From positions 1-64,000 of the forward strand of contig NZ_JTFC01000007.1 of the NCBI RefSeq assembly GCF_003991225.1: 64,000 nt of DNA, in the 5' to 3' direction. A program made the position numbers and the translations under genes. Positions within the stretch are counted from its first letter, which is position 1; every line of letters starts with the position of its first letter. Of the stretch, positions 40,504 through 49,604 are shown piece by piece. Under the pieces are notes generated by a model. It was not told where the DNA came from. It did no database searches and saw only the letters and a program-made list of their open reading frames with translations. The DNA is from Candidatus Kurthia intestinigallinarum. GTDB taxonomy: Bacteria > Bacillota > Bacilli > Bacillales_A > Planococcaceae.

Positions 40504-43131
40504 ATGACAAAAGAAAAGTTACTATTATTAGATGGCAACAGTTTAGCCTATCGCGCATTTTTTGCGTTACCACTTTTAACAAATGAGCAAGGCATTCATA
40601 CAAATGCCGTATATGGCTTTACGACGATGCTACAAAAGATTTTAGGAGAAGAAAATCCAACGCGCATTTTAGTCGCCTTTGATGCAGGGAAAACGACATT
40701 CCGCCATAGCACATTTAAAGACTATAAAGGAGGTCGTCAAAAGACACCGCCTGAGCTGTCAGAACAATTCCCGTATTTACGAAAATTATTAGATGCGTAT
40801 AATATGAAGCGCTATGAATTAGAAATGTATGAGGCGGATGATATTATTGGAACATTGAGCCGTCAAGCAGATGAACAAGGCCTTGAAACGATTATTATTT
40901 CAGGTGATAAGGATTTAACACAATTAGCATCGGATAATACAACAGTTTATATTACGCGTAAAGGCATGACCGATATTGAGCACTATACACCGGCACATAT
41001 TCAGGAAAAATACGGTTTAACACCGCTGCAAATTATTGATATGAAAGGCTTAATGGGCGATTCATCAGATAATATTCCAGGTGTCCCAGGGGTTGGTGAA
41101 AAAACGGCCATTAAATTATTAACGCAGCATCCGACCGTTGAAGAAATTTATGCACATCTTGAGGACGTCAAAGGTGCAAAATTAAAAGAGAAACTTATGG
41201 CGAATGAGGAGCAAGCTTTAATGAGTAAAGAGCTTGCGACAATTAACCGTGATGTACCACTTGAGTTATCGATTGATGATTTGGCATGGAGTGCACCAGA
41301 TACAGAAGCGTTATTTGGTATTTGGCGTGAGCTGTCATTTAAATCATTAATTGAAAAAAGTGATTTAGCTGTTGAGGAAACGACAGAGAAAAAAGATATC
41401 GCGTGGGAAATCGTCGATGATATGACGGATAAATTAACGGACACAATGGCTGTGCATGTCGAGCTAGAGGATGAGCATTATCATAGCTGTGCGATTTTAG
41501 GTGTTGGTTTTACGGCTGGTGAAGCTTCTTACTATATGCCATTTGAAGCGGTACAGCAATCTGAAGTAGTCAAAGCATATTTAGCAGATGATACGAAAAT
41601 AAAATATGTTTATGATGTGAAGGCACAACGAGCTGCACTTCACCGCTTTGGTATCGCATTAAATGGTGTCAAAGCCGATATGCTATTAGCTGCCTATATT
41701 GATGAAGCAGGTCAAAACTTAGACGATGTGGCTACGGTTGCGAAAAGCTATGGCTATTATGATGTGCAAGTAGCGGAGCAAGTCTATGGTAAGGGCGCAA
41801 AACGTGCTATACCAGAGCAAGTCGTACTAGCAGAGCATGTAGCACGTAAAGCATTAGCTGTTTGGCATGCGCTTCCGACGATTGAGAAAGCATTACAAGT
41901 TAAAGAGCAATTTGAATTATACAAAACGATTGAGTTACCACTAGCACTTATTTTATGTGACATGGAATGTGCTGGGGTTGTTGTAAATGAGCAACGTCTA
42001 ATCGAAATGGGTGAGGAGCTTACATTAAAATTAGATGCGATTGAGCAAAAAATCTACGCATTAGCAGGAACAGAATTTAATATTAATTCACCGAAACAAC
42101 TAGGCGTTGTTCTATTTGAAAAACTGGAACTTCCTATTATTAAAAAGACAAAAACCGGTTATTCAACAGCAGCGGATGTGCTTGAAAAGCTACAACCTGA
42201 GCATGACATTATTGATTACATTCTAGAGTTTCGTCAGCTTGGAAAGTTAAAATCAACGTATATCGAAGGCTTATTAAAGGTCGTACATGAAAAGGATCAT
42301 AAAATTCATACACGTTATCAGCAAGCATTAACTGCTACAGGACGTCTAAGCTCGATTGACCCGAACTTGCAAAACATTCCAGTCCGCTTAGAGGAAGGGC
42401 GTAAAATTCGTCAAGCATTTGTACCAAGTCATGAGGGCTGGAAGTTGTTTTCTGCCGATTACTCACAAATTGAATTACGTGTATTAGCGGATATGGCAGA
42501 TGAAGCGAACTTAATCGATGCTTTCAAGCATGATTTAGATATTCATACGAAAACAGCAATGGATGTGTTTGGTGTAGCGAAAGAAGATGTGACATCAAAT
42601 ATGCGTCGCCAAGCAAAAGCTGTAAATTTTGGTATTGTATACGGTATCAGTGATTATGGATTATCACAAAACTTGGGTATTACGCGTAAAGAAGCGGCCA
42701 AATTTATTGAACGCTATTTTGAAAGTTACCCAGGCGTACAGGGCTATATGAGCTCGATTGTTGAACAAGCGAAAAAGGACGGTTATGTTACAACGCTACT
42801 AAATCGTCGTCGTTATTTACCGGATTTAAAGAGCCGTAACTTTAATGTACGTAGCTTTGCAGAACGTACAGCAATGAATACACCAATCCAAGGGACAGCA
42901 GCAGATATTATAAAAAAAGCAATGATTGATATGGCGGCTGCACTAAAAGCGAAAAATTTACAAGCAAAAATGCTTCTACAAGTACATGATGAGTTGATTT
43001 TTGAAGCACCACCTGAAGAATTAGCTATTTTAGAAGAGCTTGTGCCGGCTGTGATGGAAGCAGCTGTTAAATTAAAAGTACCATTAAAAGCAGATGCTGC
43101 ATCTGGTAATACATGGTACGACGCGAAATAG
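40504..43131 (+). CDS. polA: DNA polymerase I
   Basis: An 875-aa repair and Okazaki-fragment polymerase. Order: 5'-3' exonuclease (1-290, LLLDGNSLAYRAFFALP, MKGLMGDSSDNIPGVPGVGEKTA); a 3'-5' exonuclease-like domain lacking its acidic metal ligands (AVHVELEDEHYH region), so proofreading is probably absent as in other Bacillus Pol I; and the polymerase domain (about 460-875) with FSADYSQIELRVLADM (motif A), RRQAKAVNFGIVYGISDYG (motif B) and LLQVHDELIFEAP (motif C). AGGAAGGGA precedes ATG. mutM and coaE follow as one operon. Confidence 0.98.
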   Translation: MTKEKLLLLDGNSLAYRAFFALPLLTNEQGIHTNAVYGFTTMLQKILGEENPTRILVAFDAGKTTFRHSTFKDYKGGRQKTPPELSEQFPYLRKLLDAYNMKRYELEMYEADDIIGTLSRQADEQGLETIIISGDKDLTQLASDNTTVYITRKGMTDIEHYTPAHIQEKYGLTPLQIIDMKGLMGDSSDNIPGVPGVGEKTAIKLLTQHPTVEEIYAHLEDVKGAKLKEKLMANEEQALMSKELATINRDVPLELSIDDLAWSAPDTEALFGIWRELSFKSLIEKSDLAVEETTEKKDIAWEIVDDMTDKLTDTMAVHVELEDEHYHSCAILGVGFTAGEASYYMPFEAVQQSEVVKAYLADDTKIKYVYDVKAQRAALHRFGIALNGVKADMLLAAYIDEAGQNLDDVATVAKSYGYYDVQVAEQVYGKGAKRAIPEQVVLAEHVARKALAVWHALPTIEKALQVKEQFELYKTIELPLALILCDMECAGVVVNEQRLIEMGEELTLKLDAIEQKIYALAGTEFNINSPKQLGVVLFEKLELPIIKKTKTGYSTAADVLEKLQPEHDIIDYILEFRQLGKLKSTYIEGLLKVVHEKDHKIHTRYQQALTATGRLSSIDPNLQNIPVRLEEGRKIRQAFVPSHEGWKLFSADYSQIELRVLADMADEANLIDAFKHDLDIHTKTAMDVFGVAKEDVTSNMRRQAKAVNFGIVYGISDYGLSQNLGITRKEAAKFIERYFESYPGVQGYMSSIVEQAKKDGYVTTLLNRRRYLPDLKSRNFNVRSFAERTAMNTPIQGTAADIIKKAMIDMAAALKAKNLQAKMLLQVHDELIFEAPPEELAILEELVPAVMEAAVKLKVPLKADAASGNTWYDAK

Positions 43132-43142
43132 GAGGAGAGATT

Positions 43143-44015
43143 TTGCCTGAATTACCAGAAGTAGAAGGTGTTGTTCGTATGCTGAAACCAGCTGTTGAAC
43201 ATAAAACAATTCAACGTGTCATCGTGTCTCCGGTTATTTACGCATCAAAAGCGGCTGGAAAAGAAGCAATTATTAAAGGCCAAACACCAGAAGCATTTAT
43301 TGCAGCAGTAGAAGGAATGACGATTGAACATATTGAACGACATGCAAAATATATTTTCTTTACGATGTCGAAAAACGGCGGGCAACAATTAATCGTCAAT
43401 CATTTAGGGATGTCAGGAGCATGGTTTCATGTTGCACATCCGGATGATGTGACAGAAGGGAAATTTCACAAGCATATGCATGTGATGTGGCAGTTAGCAG
43501 CGGAAGAATGGTTAATTTATGCGGATATTCGTCGCTTTGGCGAATTACGCTTATTGCGAGAAGTTGCGGATTATCCGCCGCTACTTGCAATGGCACCTGA
43601 ACCGTTTGACGACGTTGCAATGGATTATTTTCTAGAAAAATGTACGCAGAGAAAGTACAATAATAAAGCCATCAAAGCTGTTATTATGGACGGACAAGTC
43701 GTAAGCGGCTGTGGGAATATCTACGCAACCGAAGCACTATTTAGAACAAAAATACATCCGGGACGAAAAGTGTCCCAAATAGATAAAGCCCAATTACGAC
43801 AGTTATTTCAAGAAATTGTTGCAGTTTTGACAGAAAGCATCGCATTTGGTGGCTCTTCTATCTCAGATTATCGAAATATTAACGGTGAAGCAGGAGGCAT
43901 GCAACACCATTTGCAAATGTATGGGATGAAAAAATGCCCAATGTGTCATACTAATACAGAGCAACAAATTATCGCTGGACGAAACTCCTTTTATTGTCCA
44001 AACTGTCAACGCTAG
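43143..44015 (+). CDS. mutM: Formamidopyrimidine-DNA glycosylase
   Basis: A 290-aa base-excision enzyme that removes 8-oxoguanine and cleaves the abasic site. Start: TTG at 43143 after AGGAGGAGAG, which gives the N-terminal PELPEVEGVV with the catalytic proline as residue 2 and E3. Longer frames would bury the proline and are rejected. The C-terminal zinc finger has CPMC and CPNC (KKCPMCHTNTEQQI ... FYCPNCQR). It begins 11 nt after polA and ends 11 nt before coaE. Confidence 0.97.
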   Translation: MPELPEVEGVVRMLKPAVEHKTIQRVIVSPVIYASKAAGKEAIIKGQTPEAFIAAVEGMTIEHIERHAKYIFFTMSKNGGQQLIVNHLGMSGAWFHVAHPDDVTEGKFHKHMHVMWQLAAEEWLIYADIRRFGELRLLREVADYPPLLAMAPEPFDDVAMDYFLEKCTQRKYNNKAIKAVIMDGQVVSGCGNIYATEALFRTKIHPGRKVSQIDKAQLRQLFQEIVAVLTESIAFGGSSISDYRNINGEAGGMQHHLQMYGMKKCPMCHTNTEQQIIAGRNSFYCPNCQR

Positions 44016-44026
44016 GGGGAAGAAAA

Positions 44027-44629
44027 ATGATTATCGGTTTAACAGGAAGTATTGCAAGTGGAAAAAGTACGGTCGCAAAAATGTTTGAGGATTTAAAGAT
44101 TCCAATCGTTGATGCGGATAAAGTAGCACGTGTTGTAGTCGAACCAGGTCGTGAAACATTACAGCAAATTGCGGCTCAGTTTGGCGACGATGTCATTTTA
44201 GAAGATGGCCATATGAATCGTAAAAAAGTAGGAGATTTGATTTTTCATGACCCAACAAAGCGAAAACAATTGAATGAGATTATTCATCCGGCGATTCGAA
44301 AAGAAATGCTTCGACAACGCGACAAACACTTGTCTGACGGGCATCCACACGTTGTTATGGATATTCCGTTATTGTTTGAAAGTGGTCTTCAAAGTTATGT
44401 CGAGAATATTCTTGTCGTTTCTGTTTCAGAGGAAAATCAATTAAAACGCTTGATGGCTCGAAATGATTTAACCGAGCAAGAGGCACGCGCACGCATTAGC
44501 TCACAACTGCCGATTTCAGTAAAAGAAAAAGGAGCAGATGCGGTTATTTATAACAATGATTCGGTTGCATCAACAAAAGAACAATTACATTATATTTTAA
44601 AAAAATGGGGTGTTCTACAAGAGCTGTAA
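44027..44629 (+). CDS. coaE: Dephospho-CoA kinase
   Basis: A 200-aa last enzyme of coenzyme A synthesis, which phosphorylates the ribose 3'-OH of dephospho-CoA. The P-loop is GLTGSIASGKSTVAKMF. VDADKVARVVVEPG and the DIPLLFESGL core are family marks. The ATG at 44027 follows TAGGGGGAAG; the frame from 43994 overlaps mutM. The stop codon sits in the loop of the terminator hairpin. Confidence 0.97.
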   Translation: MIIGLTGSIASGKSTVAKMFEDLKIPIVDADKVARVVVEPGRETLQQIAAQFGDDVILEDGHMNRKKVGDLIFHDPTKRKQLNEIIHPAIRKEMLRQRDKHLSDGHPHVVMDIPLLFESGLQSYVENILVVSVSEENQLKRLMARNDLTEQEARARISSQLPISVKEKGADAVIYNNDSVASTKEQLHYILKKWGVLQEL

Positions 44630-44647
44630 AAAGCTCTTGTTTTTTTG
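44617..44647 (+). terminator. coaE terminator overlapping the stop codon
   Basis: The stem ACAAGAGCT / AGCTCTTGT is followed by seven T. The coaE TAA lies in its loop. Confidence 0.88.
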
Positions 44648-44714
44648 TTTATTAAATTGTCAGAAAATAAAATCTTTAAAATTTAAGTGAAAAAAGGTTT
44701 TCCTTTTCGTTTAA

Positions 44715-44725
44715 TGTGCTATACT
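44715..44725 (+). promoter_or_regulatory. gapB -10 region with CcpN-like operator
   Basis: TGTGCTATACT fits TRTGHYATAYW, the CcpN consensus as I remember it from B. subtilis gapB and pckA, at every position. It contains the -10 TATACT (44720-44725). The -35 is weak. Confidence 0.7.
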
Positions 44726-44778
44726 AATTGCAAATAAGATGTTCAATTCAAACACAACCACATAGGAGGATTTATATA

Positions 44779-45798
44779 ATGACAGTTTCAATTGCGATTA
44801 ACGGATTTGGCCGCATCGGTCGTATGGTATTTAGAAAGGCTATGGCAGAGGATTTAAATATTGTAGCAATCAATGCTAGCTATCCTTCAGAAACTTTAGC
44901 TCACTTAATTAAATATGACACGACACATGGTCGTTTCGATGGTTCTGTTGAAGCCGGTGAAGATTTCTTAGTTGTAAATGGTAAGCGCATACAATTAGTA
45001 GCTGAGCGTAACCCACTTTTATTACCTTGGAAAGAAATGAACGTAGATATCGTGATCGAAGCAACTGGTAAATTCAATGAACGTTCAAAAGCTGCACAGC
45101 ATTTAGAAGCCGGTGCCAAAAAAGTAATCTTAACAGCACCTGGTAAAAATGAAGACGTAACAATTGTGATGGGTGTAAATGATGATAAATTAGATTTATC
45201 AAAACATGATGTCATTTCAAATGCATCATGCACAACAAACTGCTTAGCGCCAGTAGCAAAAGTCTTAAATGACACATTTGGTATCGACAACGGTTTAATG
45301 ACAACTGTGCACTCATACACAAATGATCAAAAAAATATCGATAACCCACATAAAGATTTACGTCGTGCACGTTCTTGCGCAGAATCAATCATTCCAACTT
45401 CTACAGGTGCTGCAAAAGCATTAACACTTGTATTACCGGAATTACAAGGTAAATTACATGGTATGGCTTTACGCGTTCCAACACCGAATGTGTCATTAGT
45501 AGATTTAGTTGTTGATTTAAATGAAACAGTAACGGTTGAACAAGTAAATAATGCATTCAAGAAAGCTTCTCAAGGCGCATTAAAAGGTATCTTAGATTAC
45601 ACAGAAGAGCCACTTGTATCAAGCGACTTCAACACAAATCCTGCATCAGCAACAATTGATGGCCTAACAACCATGGTTATGGGCGATAAAAAGGTAAAAG
45701 TACTTGCATGGTATGATAATGAGTGGGGTTATTCTTCACGTGTTGTTGATTTAACGAAAAAAGTAATCGCTGGTTTAGCAACAGCAGTTAACGCTTAA
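44779..45798 (+). CDS. gapB: Glyceraldehyde-3-phosphate dehydrogenase, gluconeogenic GapB type
   Basis: A 339-aa enzyme. The NAD(P) motif is INGFGRIGRMVFRKA, the active-site cysteine lies in SNASCTTNCLAP, and the phosphate site is in TGAAKALTLVLP. GapB enzymes prefer NADP and work toward gluconeogenesis. The assignment rests on the coaE-gapB-nrdR context, residue patterns after the first beta strand (NASYPSETLAHL, as in GapB), and the CcpN-like box. The ATG at 44779 follows TAGGAGG. speD, next in B. subtilis, is absent. Confidence 0.92.
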   Translation: MTVSIAINGFGRIGRMVFRKAMAEDLNIVAINASYPSETLAHLIKYDTTHGRFDGSVEAGEDFLVVNGKRIQLVAERNPLLLPWKEMNVDIVIEATGKFNERSKAAQHLEAGAKKVILTAPGKNEDVTIVMGVNDDKLDLSKHDVISNASCTTNCLAPVAKVLNDTFGIDNGLMTTVHSYTNDQKNIDNPHKDLRRARSCAESIIPTSTGAAKALTLVLPELQGKLHGMALRVPTPNVSLVDLVVDLNETVTVEQVNNAFKKASQGALKGILDYTEEPLVSSDFNTNPASATIDGLTTMVMGDKKVKVLAWYDNEWGYSSRVVDLTKKVIAGLATAVNA

Positions 45799-45835
45799 TT
45801 TAAACCCTAAAAAAATCCTAATTCATATGTATTGA

Positions 45836-45866
45836 AAAAGACCGAGAATGCCACTCGGTCTTTTTG
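45836..45866 (+). terminator. gapB terminator
   Basis: The stem AAAAAGACCGAG / CTCGGTCTTTTT has a 7-nt loop. Confidence 0.88.
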
Positions 45867-45987
45867 CGTTTTAAAACGGAAGAAAGTCAGACTTTTCTTT
45901 AGAAATAACGACATCTATTCGATTTTTAATGTGGTTTTTTGATATAATAAGTAAACTATAAGATATATATCAGGAGAGTAGAAAACT

Positions 45988-46473
45988 ATGAGATGTCCAA
46001 CGTGTCAATATAACGGAACAAAAGTAATTGATAGTCGCCCTGTAGATGACAATAAGGCAATTCGCCGCCGTCGTGAATGCGAATCATGTGGCTTCCGTTT
46101 TACAACATTTGAAAAAGTAGAAGAAATGCCATTGATCGTTGTGAAAAAAGATGGTTCTCGTGAAGAATTTAGCCATGAAAAAGTGCTGCGAGGGTTAATT
46201 CGTGCGTGTGAGAAGCGCCCGGTTGCATTGTCTGTACTCGAAGAAATTGTTTTTAATATTGAAAAAGAATTACGACGACAAGGTAATGCAGAAGTAAAAT
46301 CAGAAGATGTTGGGGAAATGGTTATGGAGCGCCTTGCAAAAATTGATGAGGTATCTTATGTGCGTTTTGCATCTGTTTATCGTCAATTTAAAGATATTTC
46401 GGTGTTCTTGGAGGAAATGCGTGATTTGCTGGAAAAGCAAACGAAGGAAAAAGAGCAATCGAATGATGAATAG
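45988..46473 (+). CDS. nrdR: Transcriptional repressor NrdR
   Basis: A 161-aa repressor of ribonucleotide reductase genes. The N-terminal zinc ribbon has CPTC and CESC ([32 protein letters not shown]). The ATP-cone domain (about 49-139) starts [20 protein letters not shown]. The length is typical. AGGAGAG precedes ATG and a TATAAT lies at about 45943. It leads into dnaB-dnaI as in B. subtilis. Confidence 0.97.
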   Translation: MRCPTCQYNGTKVIDSRPVDDNKAIRRRRECESCGFRFTTFEKVEEMPLIVVKKDGSREEFSHEKVLRGLIRACEKRPVALSVLEEIVFNIEKELRRQGNAEVKSEDVGEMVMERLAKIDEVSYVRFASVYRQFKDISVFLEEMRDLLEKQTKEKEQSNDE

Positions 46474-46503
46474 GAAACAAGGGCAATAAGGAGGCGCATT
46501 ACA

Positions 46504-48291
46504 GTGGTAAATTTATATCGAGAATTACAGCCAGTAGACCGACTGTCGATTCGTATTCCTTTCCCATTATCAAGCTATGAACGAAAATTAATTACATTAC
46601 TTTATCAACCATTAATCGGTCCCGATGCTGTTAGCTTATATTTTATGCTATGGGCTGAGGGTGAGGATATGATCGAAACAAATCTGTCGCATTATCATTT
46701 AATGAATGCGCTTGATATGCCGATTGCACAAGTGTTTGAATCACGTATTGCATTAGAAGCGATAGGATTATTACGTAGCTGGCGTCGTGAGGAAGATACG
46801 ATGCGATCCTTTATTTATGATGTCATGCCACCGCTTGATGCGAAATTATTTTTTGATGACCCTATTTTATCGATGTTTTTATATAGCAAGATTGGGGAGC
46901 ATGCGTATCGTTTATTAAGACAGCGCTTTATTGTGAAAGGGTCGACAACGGCAGGTTATAGTGATGTGTCGCGCTCATTTATGGATGTCTATCAGCCGGT
47001 GCAGCAACATATGCCACCAAATGACTTGCAGATGTCTACAGGTGTAGAGAAGCCAAAAGACATCCCATTTGATACACATGATTTTGACTTTGAGGCACTA
47101 CGTCAAGGATTGTCAGAGCAATTAGTGCCGCAGTCTGTTTTGACACCGGAAATGAAAGTGCTAATTGCAAAAACGGCCTTTTTATATCATTTATCACCGA
47201 AAGATATGCAGCAAATTATTATGATGGCTTTAGATGAAACGATGCACATTAATGAAGCAAAATTAAAAAAATCAGCATCCAGCTATTATAAGATGACGAT
47301 TTCTACAGAGCCACCGACAATGAAAAAATTTGTGAAGGTGGAAGAAAAGATACAAACTGAAGAGCCACAAAAAGAAAGTAAGACGAAAAAGGATGGCGTG
47401 ATTGAAAACTTCAATGCATTGTCACCAATTGAAACGCTAAGTGCGCTTGCAGGAGATAGACCACCTTTTCCAAAAGATATTGAGTTAGTAGAAGAATTAG
47501 TTATGTCGTATGATATGCCAATGCCTGTCGTGAATGTATTGATTCATTATACGTGCTTACGAAATAATGGTCGCTTGAATAAAAATTATATGCATGCAAT
47601 CGCGAGTGCTTGGCGCTACTCAGGTGCTGAAACAGCAGAAGAAGCGATGAAGATGGCACGTGACTTTGAGCATAAAAAGCAAGTGAAGGAAGAGCCGAAG
47701 ACATTAGTAGCAAGTGATGCGATGCATGAGCAATATAAAGTGCTACGTGCAGCGGCGGGCGCTTTTTATCAAATCGAAGTGGCAAAAGATGGTGCGTATT
47801 CAGAAACGGAATTGAAAACGAAAACGATTGAGCTTTTTGAGCAAACAGAGCCCATGACCTTCCTTCAAATGTTGAATGACGGTAAAGAACCATTTTCTAA
47901 TGATGTAAAAGTGATTCAAAAAGCGCTGGAATCATTTGATATGCCACAAGAAGTGTTTAATGCATTGATTCATTACGCTTATTTTGTGAGCACGAATTCA
48001 ATTAATCTGAATTTCTTAGAGGCCATTGCAGGGAGCTGGCGTAAGGAAAATATTGCGACTGCTGAAGCAGCACTTGATTATGCAAAGGCGTACCAGCAAT
48101 CAAAATCAACGAAATATTATAAAACATCCTATACGAAACAACCACAAGTAGATGAAACAAAACTACCGGGCTGGTTTAAAGATGGTCAGCATAAAAAACA
48201 TGTGGAAGAACAATCTGAACAGACGACCGAAAAAGATTTTGAGGCGGAACGTCGGAAAATATTAGAAGAACTCGGCCTTGATGAAGGGTAG
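46504..48291 (+). CDS. dnaB: Replication initiation and membrane attachment protein DnaB
   Basis: A 595-aa primosomal protein of the DnaB/DnaD family that recruits DnaD/DnaI-loaded helicase at oriC. It has an N-terminal winged helix (about 10-110) and two DDBH2-type helical domains (about 310-400 and 435-530). Each of those contains the YxxxIxxxW-like block, seen as NKNYMHAIASAWRYSGAET and NLNFLEAIAGSWRKENIATAE. A charged tail follows. It is longer than the roughly 472 aa I recall for B. subtilis because the linkers (EEKIQTEEPQKESKTKKDG region) are extended. GTG start after AAGGAGGCG. dnaI follows directly. Confidence 0.93.
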   Translation: MVNLYRELQPVDRLSIRIPFPLSSYERKLITLLYQPLIGPDAVSLYFMLWAEGEDMIETNLSHYHLMNALDMPIAQVFESRIALEAIGLLRSWRREEDTMRSFIYDVMPPLDAKLFFDDPILSMFLYSKIGEHAYRLLRQRFIVKGSTTAGYSDVSRSFMDVYQPVQQHMPPNDLQMSTGVEKPKDIPFDTHDFDFEALRQGLSEQLVPQSVLTPEMKVLIAKTAFLYHLSPKDMQQIIMMALDETMHINEAKLKKSASSYYKMTISTEPPTMKKFVKVEEKIQTEEPQKESKTKKDGVIENFNALSPIETLSALAGDRPPFPKDIELVEELVMSYDMPMPVVNVLIHYTCLRNNGRLNKNYMHAIASAWRYSGAETAEEAMKMARDFEHKKQVKEEPKTLVASDAMHEQYKVLRAAAGAFYQIEVAKDGAYSETELKTKTIELFEQTEPMTFLQMLNDGKEPFSNDVKVIQKALESFDMPQEVFNALIHYAYFVSTNSINLNFLEAIAGSWRKENIATAEAALDYAKAYQQSKSTKYYKTSYTKQPQVDETKLPGWFKDGQHKKHVEEQSEQTTEKDFEAERRKILEELGLDEG

Positions 48292-48300
48292 GTGAACGCC

Positions 48301-49233
48301 GTGGAACCGATAAAAAATCAAATCCAAAAGAAAATGGATGGCGCATTTGAAGAACGTTTAGCGAAGATGCAACAAGGTGTGCTGGCACATCCAGCGATTC
48401 AGGCGTTTATTCAGCAACATCAGTTATCAAAAACAACAATAGAACGTGGTATGAATAAGTTATTTGAATACACATCACAACAACATGACTGTAGTCAATG
48501 CGAGTCGGTGGCGCTGTGTAAAAATCCAATTAATGGCCTTGTACCGCAACTAATTGTAGAACGTGGCAATATCGATTTAGAGTATGTACCATGTGAGACG
48601 AAACGCATAGAGGATGACCGCCGTAAAACGGCTTCAATGATTTCGAGTATGCACATGCCTCGTGAAGTAATGAAGGCGACACTTGAAGATATTAAAGTCG
48701 ATAGTGAACAGCGTCTTAATGCGTATAAAGAAGCAATGGCCTTTATTAGCCAAACGAAAAAAGATCCGGAGCATTTGCCACATATTGGTCTTTATTTACA
48801 CGGGAGTTTTGGTGTCGGAAAATCCTTTGTGCTAGCAGCGATTGCAAATGAGCTTGCATCGATGCAAGTACGTACGATTTTAGTGTATGTGCCAGAATTT
48901 TTACGTGAGCTAAAAAGTGCAATTGGTGAAAATTCGTTAGAAGAAAAGATTGATTTCGTTAAAAAAGCACCTGTTTTAATGCTAGATGATTTAGGTGCGG
49001 AAACATTGACAGCGTGGACGCGTGATGAAATTTTGGGAACGATTCTCCATTATCGTATGGCGGAGAGCCTGCCTACATTTATTTCATCGAATTTAAATTA
49101 TGAAGAGCTTGAGCAGCATTTGGCACGAACAAAAGGGGATATTGACCCTGTCAAAGCAGGCCGAATTATGGAGCGTATTCGCACAATTACAAAATCTGTT
49201 GATATGACAGGTGAAAATCGTCGTAGCTTTTAA
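48301..49233 (+). CDS. dnaI: Primosomal protein DnaI (helicase loader)
   Basis: A 310-aa AAA+ loader of the replicative helicase. The N-terminal zinc-binding domain has CSQCESVALC. The ATPase has Walker A HGSFGVGKSFVLAAIANELA and Walker B VLMLDDLGAE, with the sensor region ISSNLNYEEL. The GTG at 48301 (EPIKNQ) matches the MEPI start of B. subtilis DnaI and has AGGTGA 5 nt upstream; a GTG at 48292, three codons earlier, is the alternative. It is co-transcribed with dnaB. Confidence 0.95.
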   Translation: MEPIKNQIQKKMDGAFEERLAKMQQGVLAHPAIQAFIQQHQLSKTTIERGMNKLFEYTSQQHDCSQCESVALCKNPINGLVPQLIVERGNIDLEYVPCETKRIEDDRRKTASMISSMHMPREVMKATLEDIKVDSEQRLNAYKEAMAFISQTKKDPEHLPHIGLYLHGSFGVGKSFVLAAIANELASMQVRTILVYVPEFLRELKSAIGENSLEEKIDFVKKAPVLMLDDLGAETLTAWTRDEILGTILHYRMAESLPTFISSNLNYEELEQHLARTKGDIDPVKAGRIMERIRTITKSVDMTGENRRSF

Positions 49234-49294
49234 TCATCACCTCTTGAAGTTTTATAAAAAAACGTATATAATTTGTTTCATAAAATGAATAAAT

Positions 49295-49540
49295 GCAACG
49301 AAAAGGACAACAATGATTTGTACGACTTTCAGAGAGAGAAGTATTAGGTGCGAGCTTCTTAGTACGGCAAATGATTTACCACCTTGGAGCAGCGGCAGTG
49401 AAGTATGAGTAATTGTCGACGGTAGCGGCCCGTTAGCCGATCGAGAGCTTCGTCTTTGTACGCCACTAGTGGGTACATGGAAGGAAGAAGGGTGGAACCA
49501 CGAGTATACATCTCGTCCCTTTGCGGACGGGATTTTTTTT
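49295..49540 (+). promoter_or_regulatory. T-box riboswitch, threonine specific, with terminator
   Basis: Leader upstream of thrS: stem I ends with the specifier ACC (Thr codon, 49378-49380) followed by ACCTTGGAGC. The T-box core is GGGTGGAACCACG (about 49490-49502), with bulge TGGA expected to pair with a UCCA acceptor end. The terminator stem CTCGTCC / GGACGGG with eight T ends at 49540. Confidence 0.92.
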
Positions 49541-49604
49541 ATGCAAAAAATCTCCAGCTTGTGGCCTAGAGCGCTCGAAACATACCAAAGGAGAGAATTT
49601 TAAA

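Noticed and set aside
40205-40603. A 132-codon minus-strand frame antisense to the Pho-boxed RNA and polA start
   Set aside because: No ribosome site, composition unlike the neighbouring genes, and it crosses a strong terminator hairpin.
44901-45320. A 139-codon minus-strand frame inside gapB
   Set aside because: It is the complement of a highly conserved gene and has no start signal.
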